From an uncultured Candidatus Saccharibacteria bacterium (lineage in GTDB: Bacteria > Patescibacteriota > Saccharimonadia > Saccharimonadales > Saccharimonadaceae), in the NCBI GenBank assembly GCA_947303945.1, contig CAMYZS010000002.1:1-64000 (forward strand): 64,000 bases of DNA, written 5' to 3'. Positions within the stretch are counted from its first letter, which is position 1. Each line of letters begins with the position of its first letter. The notes beneath the pieces were generated by a model. The model saw nothing but the letters and a program-made list of their open reading frames with translations, had not been told where the DNA came from and searched no databases. Shown in pieces: positions 8,090 to 16,907 of this stretch. A program made the translations under genes and the position numbers.

Positions 8090-8557
8090 CTATCCCTTAA
8101 GCAGCTTCTCGCAACGGCTGATGTCACTAAGGACATTAGCGCATTTTGCAATATGCCAATATGTAATCAGCATATTTATCGCGGCAGAGAGATAGTAACC
8201 GGTATATATGCTAGGAACAACGCATGATATTAATATTATCGGCCAATAGAGCCATTCTAGCCACTCAGCGTAGTTCAGGACTGGCCATAAAATACCGTAG
8301 ACGACAGCGGCAATTCCGATGGCGACAATACTCATTATAAGCCAGCATATAAGCAGCATCGGCTCTCGAAAGAAGTACCGGAGGCCATTATTCTTTATAG
8401 CCTCACGAGCCTCCTCCACTCGTTTTTCCCAAAAACGGAGTTCGGATTGCGCTGCCATTTTTGCCAGCTCATCCTCATGGGCATAGGTGTAGTTAGACCA
8501 ATACTTAACCATAGCCTGCGCCTCTTTAATTATTGCAAGCAAATCTTTCCTATACAT
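8090..8557 (-). CDS. Small membrane protein with N-terminal helical domain, unknown
   Basis: 155 residues. Residues 1-65 are charged and helical, probably cytoplasmic (motifs KEAQAMVKYW, RFWEKRVEEAREAI). Two or three hydrophobic helices follow (MLLICWLIMSIVAIGIAAVV, then WPIILISCVVPSIYTGYYL), and a short Cys-containing tail closes the protein. No family recognised. The start is set by a GGGGGG run 5 nt before the ATG. Its promoter is ~200 nt upstream, giving an unusually long leader. It is a single-gene unit ending at a dedicated hairpin. Confidence 0.75.
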   Translation of the reverse strand: MYRKDLLAIIKEAQAMVKYWSNYTYAHEDELAKMAAQSELRFWEKRVEEAREAIKNNGLRYFFREPMLLICWLIMSIVAIGIAAVVYGILWPVLNYAEWLEWLYWPIILISCVVPSIYTGYYLSAAINMLITYWHIAKCANVLSDISRCEKLLKG

Positions 8558-8784
8558 ATTCCCCCCTATTGAACAATGTATACTTGGCCACGCATAGAAT
8601 TCGGGCCAGCGTTCAACCCTCTGTTTGGAGATAATCTTCAGAGAGGCTAAACGCCGACTCGAATAAGGAGTTTTCTGCTATAAATGCCGGTTAAATCATT
8701 TCGGTAAGACTATAAATATACTTGCAACGATACTTATTATGCTGCATATACTTATATTCTAACATAAACGCTTTAAATTGTCAA
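8558..8784 (-). promoter_or_regulatory. Promoter and ~190-nt untranslated leader of the 8090-8557 gene
   Basis: On the minus strand TTGACA (8784-8779) and TAGAAT (8761-8756) are 17 nt apart, so transcription starts near 8749. The leader to the start codon is ~190 nt, has no open frame that I can support, and ends in the GGGGGG ribosome-binding site. It may fold, but I do not recognise a riboswitch. The interval 8785-8893 holds nothing recognisable. Confidence 0.6.
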
Positions 8785-8893
8785 CAGCGCCATATAACTT
8801 TCAGTGCCTTTGCAACACTTCATAATGAGTTTCTAAACCTTTAGTGGATCTTTACCGTCCAAAAAATGCTAGATATGGTGAGGCTTTGTGAGA

Positions 8894-9499
8894 TTATAAG
8901 CTGGTCCTGTTATTTAGCGCAGATGTAAGGGTGATTTGGTCGGCATATTCAAGTGACACGCCAAGCGGTAATCCGCGAGCGAGGCGGGTGATATTGAGCT
9001 CTGGGTATTTTTCGTGGAGGAGCTTTTCGAGTAAGATTGCAGTCGATTCCCCTTCAACGGATGGATTAGTGGCAATAATGATTTCGTTGACGGAATCTTT
9101 TTCGACGCGCTCGATGAGTTCTTTGATATGCAGCTTATCGGCCGTAATGCCGTCCATTGGCGAAATCGCGCCACCAAGCACATGATAGGTGCCTTTGTAT
9201 GCTTTAGTGTGTTCGATGGCATAAATATCCAATGGTTCTTCGACAACTAATACAATGCCCTTGTCGCGGGCGGGGTCGTCATATAGTGGCGACAGTTTGT
9301 CGCTGGCGTCCATGATGGCAAAAGTAATTGGGCAGCTCTTGACGCCAGAATGAAGATTCTGCAATGCTACGGCGATTTTGTCGGAGATATTTTCGTCGGA
9401 TTTCAGCAAAAAGTATGCATAGCGTTCGGCGGTACGCGAGCCAACACCAGGTAGGCGCCCAAGGGCGTCAATTAAATCATTTAGGGCGTTAGGGAGCAT
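8894..9499 (-). CDS. recR: Recombination mediator RecR, zinc-finger-less form
   Basis: Acts with RecO/RecF in loading RecA onto single-stranded gaps. 201 residues, the normal length. It has the N-terminal helix-hairpin-helix (LGRLPGVGSRTAERYAYF), the Toprim domain (IVLVVEEPLDIYAIEHT, GAISPMDGI) and the C-terminal IIIATNPSVEGESTA Walker-B-like element. The central Cys4 zinc motif of typical RecR is absent: only one Cys (in KSCPITF) remains before ARDKGIVLVVEE. The gene lies 2 nt after the ybaB stop and forms an operon with ybaB and the 9802-11256 membrane protein, the common ybaB-recR pairing. Confidence 0.93.
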   Translation of the reverse strand: MLPNALNDLIDALGRLPGVGSRTAERYAYFLLKSDENISDKIAVALQNLHSGVKSCPITFAIMDASDKLSPLYDDPARDKGIVLVVEEPLDIYAIEHTKAYKGTYHVLGGAISPMDGITADKLHIKELIERVEKDSVNEIIIATNPSVEGESTAILLEKLLHEKYPELNITRLARGLPLGVSLEYADQITLTSALNNRTSL

Positions 9500-9501
9500 A
9501 A

Positions 9502-9798
9502 TTACATGCCGAAGTTGCCGAGAGCGCCCATGAGTGGCTTCATCTTGTCGGTTGCAATTTCTTGTGCTTTAGCATAACCGTCGCGCAAAGCGTTTTCGAT
9601 CCAGCGTTCGAGTTCATGGATGTCGTCGAGGTCGATTTTTTCTGGGTCGAGTTCGACTTTTTTGATCTTGAGCTCGCCGGTGATTTGAATAACGACGGCA
9701 CCGTCACCAGCTTCGACTTCGACGATTTCGTTCTTGAGATCTTTTTGCGCCTTACGTAATTGGTTTAACATTTTCATTTGGTCCATAGTGGCACCCAT
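9502..9798 (-). CDS. ybaB: YbaB/EbfC family nucleoid-associated protein
   Basis: 98 residues, the normal size for this dimeric DNA-binding family that helps organise the nucleoid. Visible features are the N-terminal MKMLNQLRKAQKDL helix, the central antiparallel strands GDGAVVIQITGELKIKKVELDPE, and the C-terminal helix ENALRDGYAKAQEIATDKM. The ribosome-binding site AGGGAG lies in the last codons of the upstream membrane-protein gene, whose stop is 3 nt before this ATG. recR follows directly, as in most bacteria. Confidence 0.95.
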   Translation of the reverse strand: MGATMDQMKMLNQLRKAQKDLKNEIVEVEAGDGAVVIQITGELKIKKVELDPEKIDLDDIHELERWIENALRDGYAKAQEIATDKMKPLMGALGNFGM

Positions 9799-9801
9799 AA
9801 T

Positions 9802-11256
9802 CTAACTCCCTTGTTCTTCAGTAGTATTATTTTCGTATATATATAGTCTAGCAGAATTTAACTTCTTTGGCGATGTTATAATCTGTTTTAACTCTAAATT
9901 CTCGTTTTTGAGTGGCTCGCCAAGTGATGCAATTGGCGAATCGTTGTGGCTTGGGATGTCTTGCGTGACCGTCAGGTTGTTATTACGCTCGAAGAGCTTA
10001 TAAAAGTTATAATTTGGGTGCCCTTTCGGAATAATCAAAATTGTGCCACTGTCGAGTTTTTCGCCGATAAGAGTGATGTCATTATTGAAATTATTCGCGA
10101 CGGCCGGAGTGTAGTGATAGCCAAAAATAAAATGCGAGAGATCCGTTACGATAATAAATATTACAACAGTCATGAGCGGCAATGTGCCAAAGATATGCGC
10201 GTATGGGTTTTCGGGGAATAGTGAGTGCCATTTTTGAATAATTGATTCAATACCTGCGGTCGTGAGAATGGCGATAGGGACAACGATAGAAATGGCGGCG
10301 TTTTTGTTGAATCCGGCTATGACGATTGCGTAGATAATTAGTAGGCTAACGACGCTATTGCGCGAAGTGAAGAGCTTGCCAATTGAAGCGAGCGCGCCGA
10401 TGATAAGGAGCGCAACCGTGGCGAGGCCAAATAGTGGCGCAAGATAGACGCTATCATAGGCGTTGATGAAGCTGAAAAAAGGTGCGAATGCGGTGGCGAT
10501 ATTTGATATAAATAGATTGATATTATCGGTGAAGATAAGTTTTATGATTATGGCGGGATTAAAGATGCAACTAATTGTTAGTGGCGCCAAGGCTATAATG
10601 AAGACGATGATACTGATTATGATCTGATATATTTTGAGTTGTTTGAGCGAGTGGCGAAGGTGCGGATGGGTGATGCCGGCGATAGCGATGCCGAGTGCAA
10701 CGTAGATTAAATGTGGTGTATAGAGCGACATAGCAACGCAAAAAGCAAAGGATATCACGAGCATTGGATGAGTATGTTTATTGCCGACGATTTTGGATCC
10801 AAGCCATAGGATTGCCGAGAGCCAGAAGATATACATAATATTTGGTGCACCAAATCCGGCCAGGAATAAAAATGCAACCGATAATGTGGTGAGAATTGAG
10901 CTGACGATGGCGACGTCGGATTTAAACCAACGATTGAGGAGCAAGATTAAAAATAGGCCAGTTAGGACGGCGATGATGATGGAAGGATATTTAATAGAAT
11001 AGAGCGTGATACCAAAGACACTGGTGGTAACTTTTTGAAGTAAACGATATGGTAGATCCAAAACTTGCCCATCGGCGATAAAATTACGAGTGATTTTTTG
11101 TGATTCTACGACGGAGTCCATTTCTATAGAACTGACGCCGCCAGGTGCAATCATTGGCAGAAAGCTGAGTAGGCCAAAAAACACTAACATCAAGGCAATG
11201 TAGCCCAAAACAAAGCGATAACGGTATAAAAAAGGTATTCCTTTTAACTTTTTCAC
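9802..11256 (-). CDS. Polytopic GT-C-like membrane glycosyltransferase (PMT/ArnT type), tentative
   Basis: 484 residues with ten or more hydrophobic helices and a ~100-residue hydrophilic C-terminal domain. The topology, and an extracytoplasmic first loop with acidic residues (SSIEMDSVVESQ) followed by a second loop (DGQVLDLPYRLL), resemble lipid-linked sugar-dependent GT-C enzymes of the Dpm1p-PMT/GT39 group. No diagnostic DD/DE motif is certain. The start is GTG at 11256 with TAAAAT 7 nt upstream (predicted leaderless). It begins the ybaB-recR operon. It could instead be another polytopic envelope protein. Confidence 0.55.
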   Translation of the reverse strand: MKKLKGIPFLYRYRFVLGYIALMLVFFGLLSFLPMIAPGGVSSIEMDSVVESQKITRNFIADGQVLDLPYRLLQKVTTSVFGITLYSIKYPSIIIAVLTGLFLILLLNRWFKSDVAIVSSILTTLSVAFLFLAGFGAPNIMYIFWLSAILWLGSKIVGNKHTHPMLVISFAFCVAMSLYTPHLIYVALGIAIAGITHPHLRHSLKQLKIYQIIISIIVFIIALAPLTISCIFNPAIIIKLIFTDNINLFISNIATAFAPFFSFINAYDSVYLAPLFGLATVALLIIGALASIGKLFTSRNSVVSLLIIYAIVIAGFNKNAAISIVVPIAILTTAGIESIIQKWHSLFPENPYAHIFGTLPLMTVVIFIIVTDLSHFIFGYHYTPAVANNFNNDITLIGEKLDSGTILIIPKGHPNYNFYKLFERNNNLTVTQDIPSHNDSPIASLGEPLKNENLELKQIITSPKKLNSARLYIYENNTTEEQGS

Positions 11257-11298
11257 TGTATTGATTTTAGCATGTAGAATAGATTGAATGCAAGCAAA

Positions 11299-12654
11299 CT
11301 ACTCATGCTTAGTGTCGAGCGACATGAAGCGGACGCGGGCCTTGTCGAAGTAAAGCTCAATACTACCAGTGGCGCCGCGGCGATGTTTGGCGAGAATTAA
11401 ATCGGTGATATTTTGGCGTTCAGTTTCTGGGTTATAGTAGTCTTCGCGATAGAGGAACATGACGATGTCGGCATCTTGCTCGATGGAACCAGATTCGCGG
11501 AGGTCGGAGAGCATTGGAATTTGCGGACTACGTGATTCGACGGTACGAGAGAGCTGCGAAAGTGCAATTACTGGCACGTTTAATTCGCGGGCGATTAACT
11601 TGAGTCCGCGGGAGATTTCGGAAATTTCCTGGACACGGTTGTCCATTGAGCGTTTTGACGAGCCGGACATGAGCTGCAGGTAGTCGACGATAATAAGCCC
11701 GATTTCGGAATTATGAGCAGCGCGGCGGGCTTTAGTGCGCATCTCCATAACAGTCAGACCTGGAGTGTCATCAATGAGGATTGGAAGCTCGGATAGTTCG
11801 GATAAGGCTTCGGAAATTTGCGAAAAATCGTCACCAGAGAAATTGCCGGTTTCAAGCTTGAACGAATCGATACCAGATGCATCTGAGAGCATACGATTAA
11901 TAAGTTGCTGCTTGCCCATCTCTAACGAGAACAATAGCACGGCTTTATTATTAATGCGCGCAACATTGCTAGCGAAATTGAGTGCTAGGGCCGTTTTGCC
12001 CATGGCTGGACGAGCGGCGAGGATGATTAAATCTGACTTATGAAAGCCGGCCGTAACGCGGTCAAGGTCTGGATAGCCGGTTTTGTATCCAGCAATACTT
12101 CCCTTGTTCTCATGGAGATTCTCGAGTAGATCGAAGGTTTCTGAAAGTAAGTCCGAAATTGGTATGAGGTCATTGGAGACGTTTTGTTCGGATACTTCAA
12201 AGAGCGCACGTTCGGCTTCGCCGAGAAGTTCGAGTGTTTCAGTATCTTCTTTGTAGGCGTCTTCGGTAATATTGGCGGCAGCAGAAATGAGACGGCGACG
12301 AATAGCGGCTTTATTGACGATTTCGGCATAAGCTTTAGCGTGGGCTGCAGTTGGGACGAAGCTAGCCAATTCGGATAAGTAGGCGGAGCCGCCAGCCTTT
12401 TCGGTTAATTTCTTTTTTTTGAGCCAATCGCGGACAGTTAAGATGTCGACTGGCTGATGGCGCTCATAGAGGCTCCACATTGCGTTATAGATATGCTGAT
12501 GGCGTTCGTCGTAGAAGTCGTGCGGTTTGACGGTTTCAGTGATGTCGGGGAGGGATTCTTCGGATATTAAAATTGCACCGAGTAGGGATTTTTCGGCATC
12601 GAGATTTTGTGGTGGGATGCGCTCGGCAGTATTCTTAGAATTATTCGTCGGCAT
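11299..12654 (-). CDS. dnaB: Replicative DNA helicase DnaB
   Basis: Hexameric 5'-3' helicase at the replication fork; 451 residues from the chosen start. The N-terminal domain begins at RIPPQNLDAEKSLLGAIL. The RecA-like C-terminal domain has Walker A (AARPAMGKTALAL), Walker B (IGLIIVDYLQLM), the H4 loop and SQLSRTVESR. ATG at 12654 is chosen over an upstream ATG because homology starts right after it and a GGAGGAG/GGAAG site lies upstream within dnaX. It overlaps the 3' end of dnaX by 14 nt, so the two are translationally linked replication genes. Confidence 0.97.
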   Translation of the reverse strand: MPTNNSKNTAERIPPQNLDAEKSLLGAILISEESLPDITETVKPHDFYDERHQHIYNAMWSLYERHQPVDILTVRDWLKKKKLTEKAGGSAYLSELASFVPTAAHAKAYAEIVNKAAIRRRLISAAANITEDAYKEDTETLELLGEAERALFEVSEQNVSNDLIPISDLLSETFDLLENLHENKGSIAGYKTGYPDLDRVTAGFHKSDLIILAARPAMGKTALALNFASNVARINNKAVLLFSLEMGKQQLINRMLSDASGIDSFKLETGNFSGDDFSQISEALSELSELPILIDDTPGLTVMEMRTKARRAAHNSEIGLIIVDYLQLMSGSSKRSMDNRVQEISEISRGLKLIARELNVPVIALSQLSRTVESRSPQIPMLSDLRESGSIEQDADIVMFLYREDYYNPETERQNITDLILAKHRRGATGSIELYFDKARVRFMSLDTKHE

Positions 12655-14128
12655 CGATTTGGACTTCCTCTCCTCCGCCCATGAGCTCAGCGATGGCGGC
12701 CATTTCGGCATCTTTTGCGAGCGTGTCGGCGTTTACTTCTATAGTATATTTTCCATGCAAAAAATCGGCAATCATAGGCACTTTCTTTGTAATTTGGTCT
12801 TTATTAAACTTCCTTTTTGCATAAATTACGATTTTATCTTCTTCGAGAACATAATCGGACTCTTCGAGATATTTATTAATTCCAGGGATATTGTCGTGCG
12901 TATAGACCAAGATGCTATTCCATAGTTCGGCATCATCGGCGCTTGGTTCGGGGGTGGCGGTTGGTGCAGGTGCTGGTTGCGATGTATTGTCTTTGGCTGG
13001 CTCTTGCTCTGTGGTTTCAGTCTTTGGCTCGACTGTTGCCTTGGCTTTTGGTGTGGGTGCGTCGATGGTTTTGGCGGTTGCCTTGGCTTTTGGTGTGGGT
13101 GCGTCGATGGTCTTGGCGGTTGTTTTTGGTGTTGCAATCTGCATCGATGCGGTAGCTGCTGCTGGCGCGGTGGCATGGTTTGGCTGTACGATGGGTGTGG
13201 CGCCGTGCGGAATTAATGCCAATAAAAGCTTCGCTTCGGGATAAGATGAGCGCGAGACGTCGAGTAAGTTGTCTAATAGGTCGAGATGGATTGGCTGCGG
13301 GTTGGTCATGATTTCGTTGATGAGATTTTCGGCAATTGTCTCCGGTTTAATACCGGCTTCGAGTAGATTTTTGAGTTGGTCGCGCACGCGCATGACGTCG
13401 CCGGCGGCATAACCATTAAGAATGCTAGTGATTACTTCGGTCTGTGGGAGTCCAAGTGCTTTGGTGATCAAATCGGCGTCAATTTTGTCGTCGCTGAGCG
13501 TAGAAATTTGATCAAGTAGACTAAGCGAATCGCGAAATGAGCCGCCGCCGCGTTTGACGACGATTTTAAGTGCTTCGTCGGTGATATTTATTTGCTCTTT
13601 TTGGGCGATTTTTTTGAGATGGTCGAACATGACGCTCGGATTGGCGAGTTTAAAGGTAAAAGTTTGGCTGCGCGACGTGATGGTGACTGGTACTTTGTAG
13701 GCGTCGGTGGTGGCCATAATAAAAATGACGTGTTCTGGCGGCTCCTCGAGCGTTTTAAGTAAGGCATTAAAGGCCGACTTAGAGAGCATATGCACTTCGT
13801 CGATAATGTAGACTTTGTACTTCCCTTTTGTCGGTGCGATGATGGCTTTTTCGCGCAAATCGCGAATATTATCGACGCCCGTATTGGAAGCGGCGTCGAT
13901 TTCAATAATGTCGAGATAGTCATCTTCGAGTTCGTATTTGAAGTTATTGACTTCGTGTGCCAAAATGCGAGCGACAGAAGTTTTGCCGGTACCACGTGGA
14001 CCAATAAATAGATAGGCATGGGCAATTTTGCCGTTTTGGATGGACTTTTCCAAAACGGACGTAATCTGCTCTTGCCCAATTACCTCGCCTAGCGTTTTTG
14101 GACGATATCTACGATATAACGCTTTCAT
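12641..14128 (-). CDS. dnaX: DNA polymerase III subunit gamma/tau, zinc-module-less form
   Basis: Clamp-loader ATPase; 495 residues. Walker A is GPRGTGKTS, Walker B is YIIDEVHML, sensor 1 follows in IFIMATTDAYKVP, and SRSQTFTF comes next. In standard DnaX about 30 residues with four Cys lie between the Walker A helix and DIIEIDAASN; here that stretch is short and has no Cys (ARILAHEVNNFKYELEDDYLD). The linker at about 340-400 is Pro/Ala/Thr/Lys-rich and holds a tandem 14-residue repeat (AKTIDAPTPKAKAT). A C-terminal domain of ~90 residues resembles the tau tail. Leaderless start: TAAAAT at 14136-14141, 7 nt before ATG. No programmed frameshift signal seen. Confidence 0.96.
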   Translation of the reverse strand: MKALYRRYRPKTLGEVIGQEQITSVLEKSIQNGKIAHAYLFIGPRGTGKTSVARILAHEVNNFKYELEDDYLDIIEIDAASNTGVDNIRDLREKAIIAPTKGKYKVYIIDEVHMLSKSAFNALLKTLEEPPEHVIFIMATTDAYKVPVTITSRSQTFTFKLANPSVMFDHLKKIAQKEQINITDEALKIVVKRGGGSFRDSLSLLDQISTLSDDKIDADLITKALGLPQTEVITSILNGYAAGDVMRVRDQLKNLLEAGIKPETIAENLINEIMTNPQPIHLDLLDNLLDVSRSSYPEAKLLLALIPHGATPIVQPNHATAPAAATASMQIATPKTTAKTIDAPTPKAKATAKTIDAPTPKAKATVEPKTETTEQEPAKDNTSQPAPAPTATPEPSADDAELWNSILVYTHDNIPGINKYLEESDYVLEEDKIVIYAKRKFNKDQITKKVPMIADFLHGKYTIEVNADTLAKDAEMAAIAELMGGGEEVQIDADE

Positions 14129-14216
14129 CAAGAATATTTTAGCACATTTCTCTTAACGAGACGCTGAGCTTTCCGGGAGTTGTTTTACGCTTTTGAGGCT
14201 TATGTTTGGTGAATAT

Positions 14217-14459
14217 TTATATTTCGTCTGGATGTTGGCTTACGTAATCGTAAACTTCATCGATGATTTTCTTGTCGTATAAGAAAGTGATGGTTTGTTC
14301 GCCATTTTGCTCGACATATTTTCCGAGTCGGAAGGCGTCGTCGTTTTCTTCACTTGAGAATATTAGGTATTCTTCGCCATGGAGTGGAAGCGAGAACAGA
14401 TATAAGTAGGTATGGCCATCCGAAAGCTGGATTCTATCCCCTGATTCAAGATTCATCAT
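14217..14459 (-). CDS. Small acidic protein coupled to the 786-residue surface protein
   Basis: 79-80 residues, acidic, with no membrane segment and no recognised family. The pattern DRIQLSDGHTYLYLFSLPL-GEEYLIFSS looks like a short beta-rich domain followed by a C-terminal helix (IIDEVYDYV). Its ATG overlaps the stop of the upstream gene in a TAATG arrangement, with GGAGG inside the last codons of that gene; the second ATG at 14456 has the better 7-nt spacing. It is therefore translated together with the large two-helix protein and may work with it. Confidence 0.7.
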   Translation of the reverse strand: MMNLESGDRIQLSDGHTYLYLFSLPLHGEEYLIFSSEENDDAFRLGKYVEQNGEQTITFLYDKKIIDEVYDYVSQHPDEI

Positions 14460-16819
14460 TAAACCTCCTGACCTTGATTAATTGTAGTTTCCGAGTCGCC
14501 AGAATTGGTTGGAGACTCAGGTCTTCCGTGAATAATTTGATCGGCGTATTCTTCAAGATCGATACCGATTCGCTCACTTAAGTCGCGCAGAGTTGCTTCG
14601 TCATGCTTAATGAGCAGGGCTTGAGCAATAAGCATTTCTGCATCGGTCATTTGATCAAAGATTGTGCCAGTTTCTCTAGGCGCGGTAGCTTCCGTTTCGT
14701 TGCTTTGCTCTGGTATTTCAATGCCAGCCTTCGTGGCGAGTTCTTGAGCGATTTGCGGAGCGTGATCGCCGGCTTTTTCGGAGAAGATTTTGGTGAGTCG
14801 GACTAATTGTTCGCCGTTTAGCTCCATAATTTCCTGTTCGGTCTCATATTCTGGAGTTGGCACAGCGCCGCCCTCTACTGTAGTTATGGAGCCTTCTTCT
14901 GCTACTTGCTCGTTTTCGCGTTTACGGTTGCGTGCGATTGCGATTCCGATGCCGGTAGCGGCAATGGCGACCATAGCAGCGTCATGAGCGAGTTTAAGTA
15001 AATTCAACTTTCTTTCGGTTGAGCCTTCGGTAGTAGTAATGGATTGAATCTGATAAACGTTACCATCCGAGCCGATAATGGTGTCGCCTTCGGCACGATA
15101 GCCGCCGTCGGGATTCAAAACATTAATGAATACTTTCTGGCCATTTTCGTTTTCGATTTCAATGTTGCCATCGGTAATATCGGAGCTTTCGCCGCTGTAT
15201 TCGTGCGTAACAGTAGATTCTGTATCGTAAGCTTCTATTGTTTCGGTAACTGTGTGTGGAATTTGATCTTCGTCGACGAATTCAATACCGAATCCTTCGG
15301 TCCAGCCGGTTTGTCCACTTAATTCGCCACCGCCGTTTGGTCCGTCAAGATGAATATGAATCGTTATCTTACCTTTATAGCCAGACTCTCGGCGTACGCG
15401 TTCAAGTAATTCCTGAATACTGCCACTATCACCACTTTCAATATGATAAGCTTTGATGATTTGACCATCTTCGTCGGTAAACGAGACGCGATCAATTGTA
15501 TATTCGCCTTCGGCGCGGTATGGGTTTTCGCCGATAGTAACCGTTCTATCTTTGCCGCCATGTTTGATGACGTACTGATAATCGGATGAGTTGTGCAATA
15601 CGAGCCCATATGGTGCTTCGATAGTGTCGCCGAGACTAGTACCTTGTAGAAGTTTTTCGACTAACTCTTCGCGTATTTTTTGTTCTTCCTCAGGTGTAAT
15701 TCGGCGTTCTACGTCGATGGCGGGATGATGTGTAACTACGGTTTCTTGTGTTGTTGCGGTGACACTGCCCGTCGATGGATGTGTGATGTTGTCAAATGGC
15801 GGGATTAACATAGTCAGCGCCAGTAAAAGTGCAAGCGAGCCAAGCTTGAGGCGTTCGAGGAATTTCTTCTTTTGGTCCTTGGTCTTTTCATCAATTGCTT
15901 CGCGTTCGGTCGGAGTCAATTCACTACGTTTAATTTGCTTGATAATTGTATAGATTTCTTCTTTGATTTCTTCAACTTCTGGATCGTCTGGCTCGTCCTC
16001 TGGGTCGGTTGAGTCATCGTCTGGTTCCTCTTCGCCGGGTATTTGACTCGGTCCTTCCGGATTACTGATTGGGTCATGTAATATCCATCCACCAGCTGGA
16101 TCGATGGGGTCATGTAGGCCTTTGCCGCTATCTCTTGAGCCGCCATGATTATCGTTATCGTTTTCTTCGTCTTCATCATCGTCGTCGTTGCCGCGTTCGC
16201 CGCCGAATGGGTCTATAGGGCTATGAGGACCTCTACCGTCGCCTCTTGAGCCGCCATGATTATCATTATCGTCGTTGCCGCGTTCGCCGCCAAATGGGCC
16301 TATAGGACCATGGCGGTCTCTACCGTCGCCTGTTGGGCCGCCATGATTATCGTTATCGTCTTCTTCGTCATTATCATCGTCGTCGTTGCCGCGTTCGCCG
16401 CCGAATGGTGGCGGAAGTGGGGGTTCCGGCGCGTACATGTCGATGATGCGTCCGCTAGTGAGCGTGCTAATTAGATCGTTTGTGATATTTTCTGTATATC
16501 GACCAGTTCCAAGAAAAGTCATGCGCTCTTGTGATGGGATATTATTCCAAGTCTCGATAGCTTGCATGACTTTGTGATAATAAGTTTCGTCTTTATTGAC
16601 GCCGTTGTCTTTATCTCTAAACCATAGCTCCCACTTTTGTGAATCGATAGTATCTATTCCTTGCTTAGTAAAACCGGTGGCTATGCGCATTAGATATGAT
16701 TTTGGCCGTTCTTGTTCTGCGACGTGTCCGCGGAATTTTACATGTTCGCCAAGATGAGCCCACATAGCTGATGGGTCGTCTCTTTGTTCCTCGCGATTGA
16801 GGCGTTTTTCTGGATTCAT
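14459..16819 (-). CDS. Large two-helix envelope protein with Asp/Asn/Gly-rich repeats, unknown
   Basis: 786 residues from the ATG at 16819, which has AGGAGGAAAA directly upstream. Residues 1-130 form a helical N-terminal domain. Residues ~138-245 hold three GGERGNDDD...DNDNHGG repeats with 14-22-residue acidic cores and PIDP-type spacers. An acidic Pro/Glu region and a basic helix follow. TM1 lies near 325-341 and TM2 near 608-628, with a ~265-residue beta-rich domain between them. A ~157-residue acidic C-terminal tail has helical ends. With both termini inside, the central domain would be exposed. The acidic repeats could bind divalent cations, as calcium-binding Asp-rich repeats do, but no canonical motif is present. 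No sortase motif. Confidence 0.7.
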   Translation of the reverse strand: MNPEKRLNREEQRDDPSAMWAHLGEHVKFRGHVAEQERPKSYLMRIATGFTKQGIDTIDSQKWELWFRDKDNGVNKDETYYHKVMQAIETWNNIPSQERMTFLGTGRYTENITNDLISTLTSGRIIDMYAPEPPLPPPFGGERGNDDDDNDEEDDNDNHGGPTGDGRDRHGPIGPFGGERGNDDNDNHGGSRGDGRGPHSPIDPFGGERGNDDDDEDEENDNDNHGGSRDSGKGLHDPIDPAGGWILHDPISNPEGPSQIPGEEEPDDDSTDPEDEPDDPEVEEIKEEIYTIIKQIKRSELTPTEREAIDEKTKDQKKKFLERLKLGSLALLLALTMLIPPFDNITHPSTGSVTATTQETVVTHHPAIDVERRITPEEEQKIREELVEKLLQGTSLGDTIEAPYGLVLHNSSDYQYVIKHGGKDRTVTIGENPYRAEGEYTIDRVSFTDEDGQIIKAYHIESGDSGSIQELLERVRRESGYKGKITIHIHLDGPNGGGELSGQTGWTEGFGIEFVDEDQIPHTVTETIEAYDTESTVTHEYSGESSDITDGNIEIENENGQKVFINVLNPDGGYRAEGDTIIGSDGNVYQIQSITTTEGSTERKLNLLKLAHDAAMVAIAATGIGIAIARNRKRENEQVAEEGSITTVEGGAVPTPEYETEQEIMELNGEQLVRLTKIFSEKAGDHAPQIAQELATKAGIEIPEQSNETEATAPRETGTIFDQMTDAEMLIAQALLIKHDEATLRDLSERIGIDLEEYADQIIHGRPESPTNSGDSETTINQGQEV

Positions 16820-16855
16820 TTTTCCTCCTATTGAGATTATTTTAACATAAGCCAG

Positions 16856-16891
16856 GAAAAAGACGCCACTTATTAAAAAGGGCGTCTTTTT
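16856..16891. terminator. Bidirectional terminator upstream of the 786-residue gene / after aqp
   Basis: AAAAAGACGCC (16856-16866) pairs with GGCGTCTTTTT (16880-16890). It ends the aquaporin transcript on the minus strand. Confidence 0.85.
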
Positions 16892-16907
16892 GGTCTTGCT
16901 ATGACAA

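Noticed and set aside
12826..13244. Several long frames opposite the DnaX linker
   Set aside because: They result from the Pro/Ala/Lys-rich repeated linker codons and have no start signals.
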